Shown in pieces: positions 17,153 to 25,853 of a stretch of DNA of 64,000 nt (positions are counted from its first letter, which is position 1; each line of letters starts with the position of its first letter). The position numbers and the translations under genes were made by a program. This DNA is from Microbacterium sp. M28 (GTDB lineage: Bacteria > Actinomycetota > Actinomycetes > Actinomycetales > Microbacteriaceae). The stretch spans positions 248,001 through 312,000 of the forward strand of contig NZ_CP107546.1 of the NCBI RefSeq assembly GCF_025836995.1, given 5' to 3'. The notes under the pieces are model-generated. The model was not told the origin of the DNA, searched no databases, and saw only the letters and a program-made list of their open reading frames with translations.

Positions 17153-18175
17153 ATGCCTGCACCCACTGCCCCGCTGCTGCGCGCGCTCGCCGGAGACCGC
17201 CCGGAGACCGCCCCGGTCTGGTTCATGCGACAGGCCGGGCGATCGCTGCCCGAGTACCGCGAACTACGCGTCGGAACCCGGATGCTCGACGCCTGTCTCA
17301 CCCCCGACCTCGCCGCGGAGATCACCCTGCAGCCGGTCAGGCGGCACGGCGTCGACGCCGCGGTCTTCTTCAGCGACATCGTCATCCCGCTGCGCCTCGC
17401 CGGCGTCGACGTCGTCATCGAACCGGGTCGTGGGCCGGTGTTCGCCGACCCGGTCAGGACCGCAACCGACGTCGATCGGATCACGGCGATCGACCCGCAC
17501 GATCTCGACACGACCGCGATCGCGGAGGCCGTGCGCATCACGACGGCCGAACTCGGCGACACCCCGCTCATCGGCTTCGCCGGAGCACCGTTCACTCTCG
17601 CGGCCTACCTCGTCGAGGGCGGACCGTCCAAGGAGCATCTCCGAGCCCGCGCCATGATGCACACCGACCCCGCCGCGTGGAATCGCCTCGCCGACTGGCT
17701 GTCGCGCATCTCGCGCCGCTTCCTCGAGGCGCAGCGCGACGCCGGAGCAGCGACGGTGCAGCTGTTCGACTCGTGGGCCGGATCGCTCAGCCCTTCCGAC
17801 TACCGCGCCTTCGTCGCCCCGCACTCGCGGGCCGCCGTCGAAGGCATCGACCTCCCCGTCATCCACTTCGGCGTCGGCACGGGGCCGTTCCTCGCGGACA
17901 TGCGTCTCGACGGCGTCGCGGATGCCGTGGGCGTCGACTGGCGCCAGCCGCTCGACGTGGCCGCTGGCATCCTTGGCCCCGATGTGACCGTGCAGGGCAA
18001 CATCGACCCCGCGCTGCTCTCCGCTCCGTGGCCCGTGCTCGAGGCGCATGTGCGCGACGTGCTCGAGCGCGGCCGTGCGGCGCGTGCGCACATCGTCAAC
18101 CTCGGCCACGGTGTCCCGCCGGAGACCGACCCCGATCAGCTGACCCGCATCGTCGAACTGGTCCACGGCGACTGA
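17153..18175 (+). CDS. hemE: Uroporphyrinogen decarboxylase
   Basis: 340 aa, normal length. It converts uroporphyrinogen III to coproporphyrinogen III in the cytosol. The family N-terminal signature [17 protein letters not shown] is at residues 20-36, the catalytic Asp lies in [10 protein letters not shown], and [17 protein letters not shown] is present. GAGGAT lies six bases before the ATG, possibly a weak leaderless -10 box. It is divergent from hemA. Its stop is 3 bp from the stop of the convergent SDR gene. Confidence 0.97.
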   Translation: MPAPTAPLLRALAGDRPETAPVWFMRQAGRSLPEYRELRVGTRMLDACLTPDLAAEITLQPVRRHGVDAAVFFSDIVIPLRLAGVDVVIEPGRGPVFADPVRTATDVDRITAIDPHDLDTTAIAEAVRITTAELGDTPLIGFAGAPFTLAAYLVEGGPSKEHLRARAMMHTDPAAWNRLADWLSRISRRFLEAQRDAGAATVQLFDSWAGSLSPSDYRAFVAPHSRAAVEGIDLPVIHFGVGTGPFLADMRLDGVADAVGVDWRQPLDVAAGILGPDVTVQGNIDPALLSAPWPVLEAHVRDVLERGRAARAHIVNLGHGVPPETDPDQLTRIVELVHGD

Positions 18176-18178
18176 GTC

Positions 18179-19081
18179 TCAGGCAGCCCGTACCCGGCGC
18201 CACCAGCGCACGATCCGCAGGTCGTCGGGTCCGAACCTGCCCTCCGGAAGGGCAGCACGGATCCGCGCGTCGTCGAAAGGTCGCGCCGGGCGGATGTCCT
18301 CCGGCGGCTCCGGGGCGAACGGCAACGGCTCACTCACACCCTCGGCCAGCATCCGCGCCTGCGCTCGGGCGACCAGAGGCACGACCATGGTCCACTCGGT
18401 GAGGTGGCCCAGTGCCTTGATCGTCCACACCGGAAGCGGGACGAACGCGGGGCGTCGTCCGGCGACGCGGGCGATGCGTCGGAGCGCCTCGCCGAGAGTG
18501 ATCTCGTCGACGCCCATGAGTGCGATCGTCGGATCGGGGATGCGCCCCTCCAGGGCCGCGATGAGGACATCGACGGCATCCTCCACCGGCACCGGACGGG
18601 CAGTGCGCTCGCGGAACCCGACCGTTCCGAACACAGGCAGCGTGCGCACCGCTTTGGTGACGTGGTCGACCATGTGGTCGCCGGCGCCGTAGATCATGCC
18701 CGATTTCACGATGGTGTGCTCGATGCCGGACGCTCGGATGAGCTCCTCGGCCTCCCACTTCGACTCGTGGTAGCCGGAGCCGCAGTTCGGCCTGGCGCGG
18801 AGGAAGCTGACCATCACGATCCGCTTCACACCCGCGAGCCGGGCGGCCTCGACCACGTTGCGCGTGCCCTGCACGTGCACGCGCTGAAACGTCTGGTCGC
18901 CGATCTCGCGGTTGATGCCGGCGCAGTGAACGACGGCATCGCATCTGGCGAAAGCGGTTGCGAGCGCGTCCACGTCGGCGAGATCGAGACCCGCGCGGCG
19001 CGAGACCTGCACGACGTCATCCAATCGTTCGGCGAGATGCCGTCCGACGAAACCGGTGCCACCGGTGATCGCGACCTTCAT
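18179..19081 (-). CDS. NmrA/NDUFA9-like NAD(P)-binding atypical SDR
   Basis: 300 aa. It has GxxGxxG at the start (ITGGTGFVGRHLAERL) and an extended-SDR body with VVHCAGINREIG, MVSFLRARP and YHESKWEAEELI, giving an atypical active site with Tyr-x-x-x-Lys retained. The C-terminal half resembles the NDUFA9/NmrA-type proteins often named complex I NDUFA9-subunit-like. The start has AAGGAG upstream. It is divergent from arsR, and their 65-bp gap holds repeat operators, so the ArsR protein probably controls it. Substrate unknown. Confidence 0.8.
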   Translation of the reverse strand: MKVAITGGTGFVGRHLAERLDDVVQVSRRAGLDLADVDALATAFARCDAVVHCAGINREIGDQTFQRVHVQGTRNVVEAARLAGVKRIVMVSFLRARPNCGSGYHESKWEAEELIRASGIEHTIVKSGMIYGAGDHMVDHVTKAVRTLPVFGTVGFRERTARPVPVEDAVDVLIAALEGRIPDPTIALMGVDEITLGEALRRIARVAGRRPAFVPLPVWTIKALGHLTEWTMVVPLVARAQARMLAEGVSEPLPFAPEPPEDIRPARPFDDARIRAALPEGRFGPDDLRIVRWWRRVRAA

Positions 19082-19090
19082 GTCCGCTCC

Positions 19091-19137
19091 TTCGCTTATT
19101 AGCTATTCAACGAAATGCTATCTAGCGAAAGTGCTAT
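19091..19137. promoter_or_regulatory. Operator repeats between the SDR gene and arsR
   Basis: TTCGCTTATTAGC (19091-19103) and GCTATCTAGCGAA (19117-19129) form an imperfect inverted repeat with 10 of 13 positions paired. CGAAATGCTAT (19111-19121) recurs as CGAAAGTGCTAT (19126-19137). This AT-rich block differs from its surroundings and covers both divergent promoters, as expected for an ArsR-type autorepressor. Confidence 0.55.
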
Positions 19138-19140
19138 ATT
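19135..19140 (+). promoter_or_regulatory. -10 box of a leaderless arsR promoter
   Basis: TATATT lies exactly six bases before the arsR ATG and partly inside the operator repeats. Confidence 0.55.
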
Positions 19141-19146
19141 GCAACC

Positions 19147-19482
19147 ATGGCAGACAACGCGTCCGACGTCTTCGCCGCACTGGCTCACCCCACCCGCCGG
19201 CAGATCCTGCAGGACCTCAAGGACGGGGAACTCGCCGCTGGCGAGATCGCCTCTCGTTTCACCTCGAGCGGCCCGACGATCTCCCGACACCTCAGCGTGC
19301 TCCGTCAGGCGGAGCTGATCACTGAACGCCGCGACGGGAACCGGATCCTCTATTCGCTCGTCGGCGAGCGACTTGCGTTGTCCGTCGGCGACTTCCTCTC
19401 CGTCGTCTGCCCCGAGCAGATCGTGCTCCGGGAGGTGCGCAAGCGCGGCACTCAGCAGCGCCCTGAAAAGATGGATGCATGA
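19147..19482 (+). CDS. ArsR/SdpR-family winged-helix regulator
   Basis: 111 aa, a single winged-helix domain with FAALAHPTRRQILQDL, recognition helix TISRHLSVLRQAEL and a basic wing (ERRDGNRILYSL). The metal-binding ELCVC motif of true arsenic or zinc sensors is absent, so it is closer to SdpR-type members. Its stop overlaps the start of cgoX, and a leaderless promoter precedes it. The regulator is therefore made together with the haem enzyme CgoX. What it senses is unknown; redox state or a porphyrin is possible. Confidence 0.88.
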   Translation: MADNASDVFAALAHPTRRQILQDLKDGELAAGEIASRFTSSGPTISRHLSVLRQAELITERRDGNRILYSLVGERLALSVGDFLSVVCPEQIVLREVRKRGTQQRPEKMDA

Positions 19483-21020
19483 GCGAACACCCCGAACCCG
19501 AACTGGCCGAGCGTGCCGCCGAGCGCCACGTCGTCGTGGTCGGCGGTGGCGTCGCCGGCCTCGTGGCGGCACGCGAGTGCGCCAAGATCGGCATGCGCGT
19601 GACGCTGCTCGAGGCAACGGCCGAACTGGGCGGCGCCGTCCGTCGGGCCGAGATCGACGGCGTTCGACTGGACGCCGGAGCCGAGAGCTTCGCCACCCGT
19701 GGCGGCCATGTCCGGCGACTGGTGAACGAACTGGGACTGGCGGACCACGTCCAGACGCCGGCCGCCGGCGGAGCGTGGTTGGCCGGTGTCCCCGGCGTGG
19801 AACCTTTGCCCTTGCCCAAGGGCGGCATCCTCGGCATCCCCGCCAATCCGTTCGTCGACGACGTGCGCCGGATCATCGGATGGCGGGGCGCATGGCGCGC
19901 TTACGTCGACCGCGTCCGTCCGCCGCTGACCATCGGCCACGAGCGCAGCCTCGGCCGCCTGGTCGCAGCGCGGATGGGACGCCGGGTGCTCGAGCGCCTG
20001 GTCGCGCCGGTCGTCTCGGGCGTCTACTCGGCGCACCCGGACGACGTCGACGTCGACGTCGCGGCACCGGGGCTGAACGCCGCGCTGACCAGGGTCGGCT
20101 CGCTCAGCGGCGCCGTCGACGCCCTGGTCGGCCAGCAGCAGGCCGCACGCAAGGACAAGGCGCCCGGATCGGCGGTCGAAGGTCTCGCCGACGGTATGAG
20201 CACGCTCGTCGACGCGCTGCGCGCAGACCTCGACAAGCTCGGTGCAGTCGTGCGGACGGGGGCAGCGGTCGAGTCCCTCACCCGCGCCGGAGACGCCTGG
20301 ACCGTTGCCGTCGCGGCTGTCGATGAAGCCGACCCGGAGGCCCCGGAGGCCCCGGAGGCCCCGGAGGCCCCGGAGGCCCCGGATGCCGCTGAGGCCGCCT
20401 CGCCCGCGGACGACGAGCCGCTGACGGCGGATGCCGTGATCATCGCCACGGCCGAAGGGCCGGCACGCGCACTGCTGGACGGTCATGTGGCCGACCTCGG
20501 TGCGGCCGCGGCCTCTCCCGAGATCGAGATCGTCACCCTCCTGCTCGACGCCCCGGCGCTGGACGCCGCCCCCCGCGGCACCGGCGTGCTCACGGTGCCG
20601 GGGAGCTTCACCGCCAAGGCGCTCACGCACGCCACCGCCAAGTGGACGTGGCTGCGCGAGACGGCGGGGAGCCGCCACGTGGTGCGCGTCTCGTTCGGCT
20701 CCCAGGGCGAACCGGCGGCCACGGCATCCCTCGACGACGACGCGGCCGCGCAGCTCGCGCTCGAGCAGGCCTCGGCGCTGCTCGGCATCCCGCTCTCCTC
20801 GGCGCAGCTCGTGGGTGCGCACCGGGCGCGCTTCACGCAGTCGCAGCCGGCATCACTCATCGGCGCGGGTGAGCGCCGGAGGAGGACGCGGACGGCCGTC
20901 GAAGCGGTGCCGGGTCTCGCTGTCGTCGGGGCGTGGCTGTCCGGAACCGGGCTGGCGCAGGTCGTCCCCGATGCCACGGCCGAGGCGGATCGCATCCGCC
21001 GGCACCTTCTCTGGGCCTGA
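19479..21020 (+). CDS. cgoX: Coproporphyrinogen III oxidase, HemY/CgoX type
   Basis: 513 aa FAD enzyme. The dinucleotide motif VVVVGGGVAGLVAARECAK is at residues 12-30, with LDAGAESFATRGG beyond it and a C-terminal FAD contact at AVVGAWLSGTGLAQVV. In Gram-positives with HemQ, this HemY homologue oxidises coproporphyrinogen III to coproporphyrin III rather than acting on protoporphyrinogen. Residues 287-301 are five Glu-Ala-Pro units inside a non-conserved loop, encoded by a perfect 9-bp repeat. It overlaps arsR by 4 bp. The cgoX name follows from the presence of hemQ. Confidence 0.92.
   Translation: MSEHPEPELAERAAERHVVVVGGGVAGLVAARECAKIGMRVTLLEATAELGGAVRRAEIDGVRLDAGAESFATRGGHVRRLVNELGLADHVQTPAAGGAWLAGVPGVEPLPLPKGGILGIPANPFVDDVRRIIGWRGAWRAYVDRVRPPLTIGHERSLGRLVAARMGRRVLERLVAPVVSGVYSAHPDDVDVDVAAPGLNAALTRVGSLSGAVDALVGQQQAARKDKAPGSAVEGLADGMSTLVDALRADLDKLGAVVRTGAAVESLTRAGDAWTVAVAAVDEADPEAPEAPEAPEAPEAPDAAEAASPADDEPLTADAVIIATAEGPARALLDGHVADLGAAAASPEIEIVTLLLDAPALDAAPRGTGVLTVPGSFTAKALTHATAKWTWLRETAGSRHVVRVSFGSQGEPAATASLDDDAAAQLALEQASALLGIPLSSAQLVGAHRARFTQSQPASLIGAGERRRRTRTAVEAVPGLAVVGAWLSGTGLAQVVPDATAEADRIRRHLLWA
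20337..20381 (+). repeat. Five perfect copies of GAGGCCCCG inside cgoX
   Basis: The 9-bp unit is in frame and encodes (Glu-Ala-Pro)5 at residues 287-301. Copy-number change would alter loop length without a frameshift. Confidence 0.95.
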
Positions 21021-21036
21021 TCGAAGGCCCGCTGTC

Positions 21037-21078
21037 AACCCCTCAGAAGATTAGATGCCGAAAACGGCATATGGGGTT
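21037..21078. terminator. Nested hairpin after cgoX
   Basis: ATGCCG-AAAA-CGGCAT (21055-21070) sits inside a second pairing, AACCCC (21037-21042) with GGGGTT (21073-21078). It follows the cgoX stop by 16 bp and precedes the membrane-protein module, so it may end or reduce cgoX transcription. No U-run follows. Confidence 0.4.
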
Positions 21079-21144
21079 ACTCTGGAACTCCTGGCCCGCG
21101 GAAAGAACGCGTGCGGCCCGACCGGAACAACGTGAGGAGACCCC

Positions 21145-21564
21145 ATGAAGGGGAAGATCGGACTCGTCGTCGGACTCGGCGTCGGCTACGTTCTCGGCAC
21201 ACGCGCCGGGCGCGAGCGCTATGAGCAGATCAAGACGCAGTGGCTGAAGCTCTACCACCTCGATCCCGTCCAGGAGCAGGTGGGCAAGGTCAAGGGCTTC
21301 GTGGGAGAGAAGGCCGCCGCGATCCCGGGCGCCGTCTGGAACGGCGTCGTCAAGGTGACCAAGTCCGCGACCGGCCCCGGTACGCCCGGCCAGAAGCTCG
21401 ACGCCACGATCGCCGCGGGCAAGGACGTCGTGGAAGAGGTCTCCGACGCGGCCGAGGACGCCGTGGACGAGGCGAAGGAGAAGGCGAACGAGGCGAAGTC
21501 GACCTCCTCCAAGCCCGCCGCCGCGAAGCCTGCCGCCAAGAAGACCACGCAGAACGGCAAGTGA
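21145..21564 (+). CDS. YtxH-like small envelope protein with Ala/Lys/Glu-rich tail
   Basis: 139 aa. It begins with a glycine-rich hydrophobic stretch (IGLVVGLGVGYVLGTRAGRERYEQI), a single membrane-associated segment typical of YtxH-like proteins, then helical amphipathic sequence and a charged Lys/Ala tail. GAGGAGA precedes the ATG. It is the first of three closely spaced genes that often occur together in actinobacteria. The function is not established. Confidence 0.75.
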   Translation: MKGKIGLVVGLGVGYVLGTRAGRERYEQIKTQWLKLYHLDPVQEQVGKVKGFVGEKAAAIPGAVWNGVVKVTKSATGPGTPGQKLDATIAAGKDVVEEVSDAAEDAVDEAKEKANEAKSTSSKPAAAKPAAKKTTQNGK

Positions 21565-21565
21565 C

Positions 21566-21973
21566 ATGGTCCGCGGATACCGCGACCGTGCGGACGACAG
21601 CCTGCTGACGCTGCTCGGGGACCTCCCCGAGCTCGTCAGCGCACTCGTCAAGGCCGAGATCGATGCGGCGAAGGTGTGGATCTCCCGCACCGCGAAGGAT
21701 GCCGGGATCGGCAGCGTCTGGTTCCTCGTCGCGCTGTTCTTCCTGTTCTGGCTCGTGCCGATGATCCTCGTGTTCGCCGTGGCCGGACTCTCGTCGTGGT
21801 GGCCTGTCTGGTTGTCCGCACTGGCCGTCATCGGCATCCTGATCATCGCCGTGCTCGTGTTCGCACTGCTCGGCATCCTGAAGTTCCGCAAGGTCATGGC
21901 CAGGGAGAACCCCGGACAGGCCGTGGCGAAGGACATCCGACTCGTGAAGGACGCCGGCGATGACGAACTCTGA
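21566..21973 (+). CDS. Holin-X-like (putative actinobacterial holin superfamily III) membrane protein
   Basis: 135 aa. An N-terminal amphipathic region (LVKAEIDAAKVWISRTAKDAG) is followed by two strong helices (VWFLVALFFLFWLVPMILVF and PVWLSALAVIGILIIAVLVF). This matches the chromosomal phage-holin-family proteins of actinobacteria. It lies 1 bp after the YtxH-like gene and overlaps the DUF3618 gene by 14 bp. No endolysin or other phage gene is nearby, so a lytic role is not indicated. Confidence 0.8.
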   Translation: MVRGYRDRADDSLLTLLGDLPELVSALVKAEIDAAKVWISRTAKDAGIGSVWFLVALFFLFWLVPMILVFAVAGLSSWWPVWLSALAVIGILIIAVLVFALLGILKFRKVMARENPGQAVAKDIRLVKDAGDDEL

Positions 21974-22256
21974 GCAGCAGCTTTCCCGCACACCCGTGAC
22001 GCTTCCCCGCACCGCGGTTCCGGCAGGTATCGCCGACCCGGTGCAGTCGGCGCGCGCCGAGCTGAAGGCGGCACTCGCGGCCATCGAGATCAAGGGCAAC
22101 GTTCCGCGCCGGGTCGAGAAGGCGTCGAAGCGCGCAGCCGTCAAGGCGCGCGCTTTCGCCGACCGCAACCCGGTCGGCGCGATCGCCGCCGCAGTCGGAA
22201 TCGCGGCGGCCGCAGGTGCGCTCGTCTGGGGCATCGCCAGGGTGATCGCCCGCTGA
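21960..22256 (+). CDS. DUF3618-type small membrane protein
   Basis: 98 aa. The N-terminal SARAELKAALAAIEIKGNV segment is the DUF3618 hallmark, and one C-terminal helix (VGAIAAAVGIAAAAGALVWG) follows. It overlaps the Holin-X gene and completes the three-gene module. These proteins probably act together at the membrane, but their task is unknown. Confidence 0.75.
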   Translation: MTNSEQQLSRTPVTLPRTAVPAGIADPVQSARAELKAALAAIEIKGNVPRRVEKASKRAAVKARAFADRNPVGAIAAAVGIAAAAGALVWGIARVIAR

Positions 22257-22340
22257 CGCTTCCTCCGCGCAGGGGCCGAGGCTCCGGCCAGGAGCCGGCC
22301 GGGCATCCGTCGCGCATTAGCGATGCCAGGGGGAAAGGGG

Positions 22341-22346
22341 CAGACT
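22341..22346 (+). promoter_or_regulatory. -10 box of a leaderless hemQ promoter
   Basis: CAGACT is followed by six bases and the hemQ ATG. It gives the hemQ-hemL run its own promoter separate from cgoX. Confidence 0.4.
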
Positions 22347-22352
22347 GGAAGC

Positions 22353-23030
22353 ATGTCCGACCTGAGCGAAGAATCCCCATCCGGCTTCACCCTCTGGGCG
22401 GTGTGGCGCCGTAACCCGAACGCTCCGGTCCTCGAGACCGACGCGACCGAGCTGGAGACCATCGCCGAGCACATCGAGGACTCCGGCGTCACGATCCGCG
22501 GCTTCTACGACGTCTCCGGACTCAAGGCCGACGCCGACCTGATGGTCTGGCTGCACGGCGCGACAGCCGAGGAACTGCAGCGGGCACTGCGCCGGCTGCG
22601 CCGCACCGAACTGCTGCGCACGCTGATCCCGGTCTGGAACGTCATGGGCGTCCACCGCGACGCCGAGTTCAACCGCGCGCACGTGCCCGGCTTCCTCCGC
22701 GGGGTCGAGCCGAAGGACTGGCTGTGCCTGTACCCGTTCGTACGCACCCCCGAGTGGTATCTCGCCCCGGAGGAGGAGCGCCGCAAGATGCTCGCCGACC
22801 ACGGACGCAAGGGCGCCGCGTTCACCGGTGTCATCGCGAACACCGTCGCGGCCTTCGCGCTCGGCGACTACGAGTGGCTGCTTCCGCTCGAGGCCGATGA
22901 CGTGACCGAGCTCGTCGACCTCATGCGCGACCTGCGCTACACCGATGCGCGGTTGTACGTGAAGGAGGAGGTCCCGTTCTACACGGGACGGCGATTGCGC
23001 TTCGACGAGATCGCGGACGTGCTCCAGTAG
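22353..23030 (+). CDS. hemQ: Coproheme decarboxylase (ChdC/HemQ)
   Basis: 225 aa, chlorite-dismutase-like fold. It turns coproheme into haem b with peroxide, the last step of the coproporphyrin-dependent route. The segment EWYLAPEEERRKMLADHGRKG holds the catalytic Tyr of actinobacterial HemQ and the proximal His. PVWNVMGVHRDAEFNRAHVP and the final FYTGRRL are also typical. ATG 22353 is supported by the adjacent -10 box. hemC follows within 8 bp. Confidence 0.95.
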   Translation: MSDLSEESPSGFTLWAVWRRNPNAPVLETDATELETIAEHIEDSGVTIRGFYDVSGLKADADLMVWLHGATAEELQRALRRLRRTELLRTLIPVWNVMGVHRDAEFNRAHVPGFLRGVEPKDWLCLYPFVRTPEWYLAPEEERRKMLADHGRKGAAFTGVIANTVAAFALGDYEWLLPLEADDVTELVDLMRDLRYTDARLYVKEEVPFYTGRRLRFDEIADVLQ

Positions 23031-23037
23031 GCCCGTG

Positions 23038-24030
23038 ATGACGACTCCGATCCGCCTCGGCACCCGTCGAAGCGCCCTTGCCAGGGCGCAGTCCGGCCAC
23101 GTCGCCGCCGCCCTCGAGCAGGTCTCCGGGCGCCCGGTCGAGCTCGTTCCGATCGTCTCGGAGGGCGACACCAATCGCGCCTCGCTGTCCGAGATCGGCG
23201 GCATGGGGATCTTCGCCACCCGTCTGCGCGAGGCTCTGCTCGCGGGCGAGTGCGACTTCCTGGTCCATTCGCTGAAGGATCTGCCCACCGCGATCCCCGA
23301 CGGACTGGTCATCGCGGCGACCCCGCCCCGTGAGGACGCCCGTGACGTCGTCATCACGCGCGGCGGAACGCCCCTGCACGCCTTGCACGCCGGCGCTTCC
23401 ATCGGCACGGGTTCCCCTCGCCGCATCGCGCAGGTGCGGCGGCGGGCGCCGGAGGCCGAGGTCGTCGACATCAGGGGCAACGTCGACTCGCGACTGGGAC
23501 GTGTCGAGTCCGGCGAGCTGGATGCCGTGATCCTCGCCGCCGCCGGCCTGTCGCGGCTGGGCAGCGACACGAGCCTGCACCGCGAGCAGCTCGGTCTTGC
23601 CGAGTGGCCGACCGCCCCCGGCCAGGGGGCGCTGGCGGTCGAGACCAGGACGGATGCTCCGGACGACCTGCGCTCGGCCCTCGCCGCGCTGGACGACCCG
23701 GAGACCCATTTCGCCGTCGAGGTGGAGCGCGGCATCCTCGAAGGCCTCGATGCCGGATGCCAGGCGCCGATGGCCGCGCACGCGGTCGTCGATGGCGACT
23801 CGATACGGATCAGAACGGTCGTGTACGCGGTCGATGGAAGCCGGCGGATCGGGCTCGACGTCACCGAGCAGGTGAACGGGGGGTATATTCGTCTGAACGG
23901 CAGTGGCAATGGTGCGGATGCTGCCGATGGTGCGAACCCGATGCACACAGCACGTGAGATCGGGCTTTCTGTCGCCCGTCGGTTGCTCGAACAAGGGGCG
24001 GCCGACCTGGTTCCCCGAGAGCATTCCTGA
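23038..24030 (+). CDS. hemC: Hydroxymethylbilane synthase (porphobilinogen deaminase)
   Basis: 330 aa. It polymerises four porphobilinogens on a dipyrromethane cofactor held by Cys241 in GLDAGCQAP. TRRSALARAQSG, SLKDLPTAIPDG and GTGSPRRIAQVRR are the family substrate-binding motifs. A GTG at 23035 directly before the ATG is an equal choice of start. An inserted Gly/Asn/Ala-rich loop (NGSGNGADAADGAN) near the C-terminus is low in conservation. Its stop overlaps hemD (TGATG). Confidence 0.96.
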   Translation: MTTPIRLGTRRSALARAQSGHVAAALEQVSGRPVELVPIVSEGDTNRASLSEIGGMGIFATRLREALLAGECDFLVHSLKDLPTAIPDGLVIAATPPREDARDVVITRGGTPLHALHAGASIGTGSPRRIAQVRRRAPEAEVVDIRGNVDSRLGRVESGELDAVILAAAGLSRLGSDTSLHREQLGLAEWPTAPGQGALAVETRTDAPDDLRSALAALDDPETHFAVEVERGILEGLDAGCQAPMAAHAVVDGDSIRIRTVVYAVDGSRRIGLDVTEQVNGGYIRLNGSGNGADAADGANPMHTAREIGLSVARRLLEQGAADLVPREHS

Positions 24031-24827
24031 TGACCGAATCCGAATCGAAGCATGACAAGCCGCTCGCCGGCTGGCGCGTCCTCGTCCCGCGAGGAGGCCC
24101 GTGGGGCGACGGCGTCGCCGCCAGTCTCCGCGCGCAGGGCGCCGTGCCCGTCGTCGCGCCGCTGATCAACTTCGGCCCGACGACCGATCAGGCCGCCCTC
24201 GACGAAGCCCTTGAGCAGCTCGCCGCCGGCGAGTTCGACTGGCTGACCGTCACGAGCGCGACCACCGTCGACGTCCTGTTCGCGCACCGCGCCGTCGTGC
24301 CGAAGAACACGAAGATCGCTGCGGTCGGAGAGACGACGGCCGCGGCCCTGCAGGCAGCGGGCTACGAGGTGGCGCTCGTTCCGACGCAGGACAACTCCGC
24401 GGAGGGCATGGCCGCGCAGCTCATCGCGCTCGAGCCCGAGCCGCGCCGCATCCTCACGCTGCGCAGCGAGATCGCCAAGCCGGTGCTGTCGAAGTCCCTC
24501 GTCAAGGCGGGGCATCGCGTCTCGAGCGTGGTCGCCTATCGCACGGTCGGTGTTCCCGTGACCGACCGCATCCGGCGTGACGTCAACAGCGGACGCATCA
24601 ACGCCATCCTCATCACGAGCGGTTCCGTGGCGCAGCAGGTGCGCGAGCAGTTCCCCGAGATCCCTGACGAGACGCTGCTCGCCGCCATCGGCCCCCGCAC
24701 GGCGAAGGACGCCCGCAAGGCCGGCCTGTCCATCCAGGTCGTCGCCGACAAGCAGACCGTGGATGCCCTGATCGAGGCGGTCTCGCACTTCACGCTTCCG
24801 CACGCGGCAGACGAGTTCGCGCCGTGA
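24030..24827 (+). CDS. hemD: Uroporphyrinogen-III synthase
   Basis: 265 aa. The two-lobed HemD fold is recognised from VPRGGPWGDGVAASLRAQGA, DWLTVTSATTVDVL, AAVGETTAAALQAAGY and ILITSGSVAQQVREQF. It closes hydroxymethylbilane to uroporphyrinogen III with inversion of ring D. HemD proteins vary greatly in sequence, so position between hemC and hemB adds support. The ATG overlaps the hemC stop and its own stop overlaps the GTG of hemB. Confidence 0.93.
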   Translation: MTESESKHDKPLAGWRVLVPRGGPWGDGVAASLRAQGAVPVVAPLINFGPTTDQAALDEALEQLAAGEFDWLTVTSATTVDVLFAHRAVVPKNTKIAAVGETTAAALQAAGYEVALVPTQDNSAEGMAAQLIALEPEPRRILTLRSEIAKPVLSKSLVKAGHRVSSVVAYRTVGVPVTDRIRRDVNSGRINAILITSGSVAQQVREQFPEIPDETLLAAIGPRTAKDARKAGLSIQVVADKQTVDALIEAVSHFTLPHAADEFAP

Positions 24828-25810
24828 GCTTCCCTGAGATCCGGCCGCGTCGACTCCGGCAGTCGGCGGCCGTCCGCGACCTCGTGCGCGAGACGGATGT
24901 GCTGCCGCGGCATCTCGTCCTGCCGATGTTCGTGCGCGAAGGTCTGACCGACGCGGTTCCGATTGGTTCGATGCCCGGCGTCGTGCAGCATTCCCTGGAC
25001 TCGCTCAAGCGCGCCGCTGTCGAGGCCGCGGACGCCGGTGTCGGAGGCGTGATGCTCTTCGGCGTTCCGGCGGTCCGCGACGCCATCGGCTCCGGAGCCG
25101 ACGATCCGGACGGCATCCTCAACGTCGCGACCGCTGTGCTGGCCGCCGAGGTGGGCGATGCTCTCGTCGTGCAGACCGACCTGTGCCTGGACGAGTTCAC
25201 CGATCACGGCCACTGCGGTGTGCTGGCGGCTGATGGATCCGTCGACAACGATGCGACTCTCGAACGGTACACCGCCATGGCGCTCGCGCAGGCGCGCGCC
25301 GGCTCGCAGCTGCTGGGTCTGAGCGGCATGATGGACGGCCAGGTGTCGGCGATCCGTCGGGCCCTGGATGCCGAAGGGTTCGTCGACACGCTGCTCCTCG
25401 CGTACGCGGCCAAGTACGCCAGCGCGTTCTACGGCCCGTTCCGGGAGGCCGTCGATTCGCAGCTGACCGGAGACCGGCGCACGTATCAGCTCGATCCGGG
25501 CAACCGTCGCGAAGGCGTCCGCGAGGCCGTCATCGACGAGGCCGAGGGCGCGGACATCGTCATGGTGAAACCCGCGATGTCGTTCCTCGACGTGCTGCGC
25601 GAAGTGCGCGACAGCGTGCATATTCCGGTGTGGGCATATCAGATCTCCGGCGAGTACGCGATGATCGAGGCCGCGTCCGCGAACGGCTGGATCGATCGCC
25701 GCGCGGCGATCCTGGAATCGCTGCTGTCGATCCGCCGCGCCGGTGCGGACGCCGTTCTCACCTATTGGGCGACCGAGGCCGCCCGGTGGCTGTCGTCGCC
25801 CGTCCGCTGA
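24824..25810 (+). CDS. hemB: Delta-aminolevulinic acid dehydratase (porphobilinogen synthase)
   Basis: 328 aa. It condenses two 5-aminolevulinates to porphobilinogen. The Schiff-base lysines are K197 ([16 protein letters not shown]) and K249 ([12 protein letters not shown]). The metal loop reads [14 protein letters not shown]: two of the three zinc cysteines are kept and the middle one is Asp, an intermediate between the Zn and Mg types. The GTG start lies inside the hemD stop (GTGA). Confidence 0.96.
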   Translation: MSFPEIRPRRLRQSAAVRDLVRETDVLPRHLVLPMFVREGLTDAVPIGSMPGVVQHSLDSLKRAAVEAADAGVGGVMLFGVPAVRDAIGSGADDPDGILNVATAVLAAEVGDALVVQTDLCLDEFTDHGHCGVLAADGSVDNDATLERYTAMALAQARAGSQLLGLSGMMDGQVSAIRRALDAEGFVDTLLLAYAAKYASAFYGPFREAVDSQLTGDRRTYQLDPGNRREGVREAVIDEAEGADIVMVKPAMSFLDVLREVRDSVHIPVWAYQISGEYAMIEAASANGWIDRRAAILESLLSIRRAGADAVLTYWATEAARWLSSPVR

Positions 25811-25853
25811 CCGTCGCCTGAAACCGACCGACCGTCGACACGAGGATTGCCCC

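Noticed and set aside
21566..22256. Prophage lysis cassette suggested by the holin-like gene
   Set aside because: No endolysin, structural or integrase genes are near, and Holin-X with DUF3618 and YtxH-like genes is a common chromosomal set in actinobacteria.
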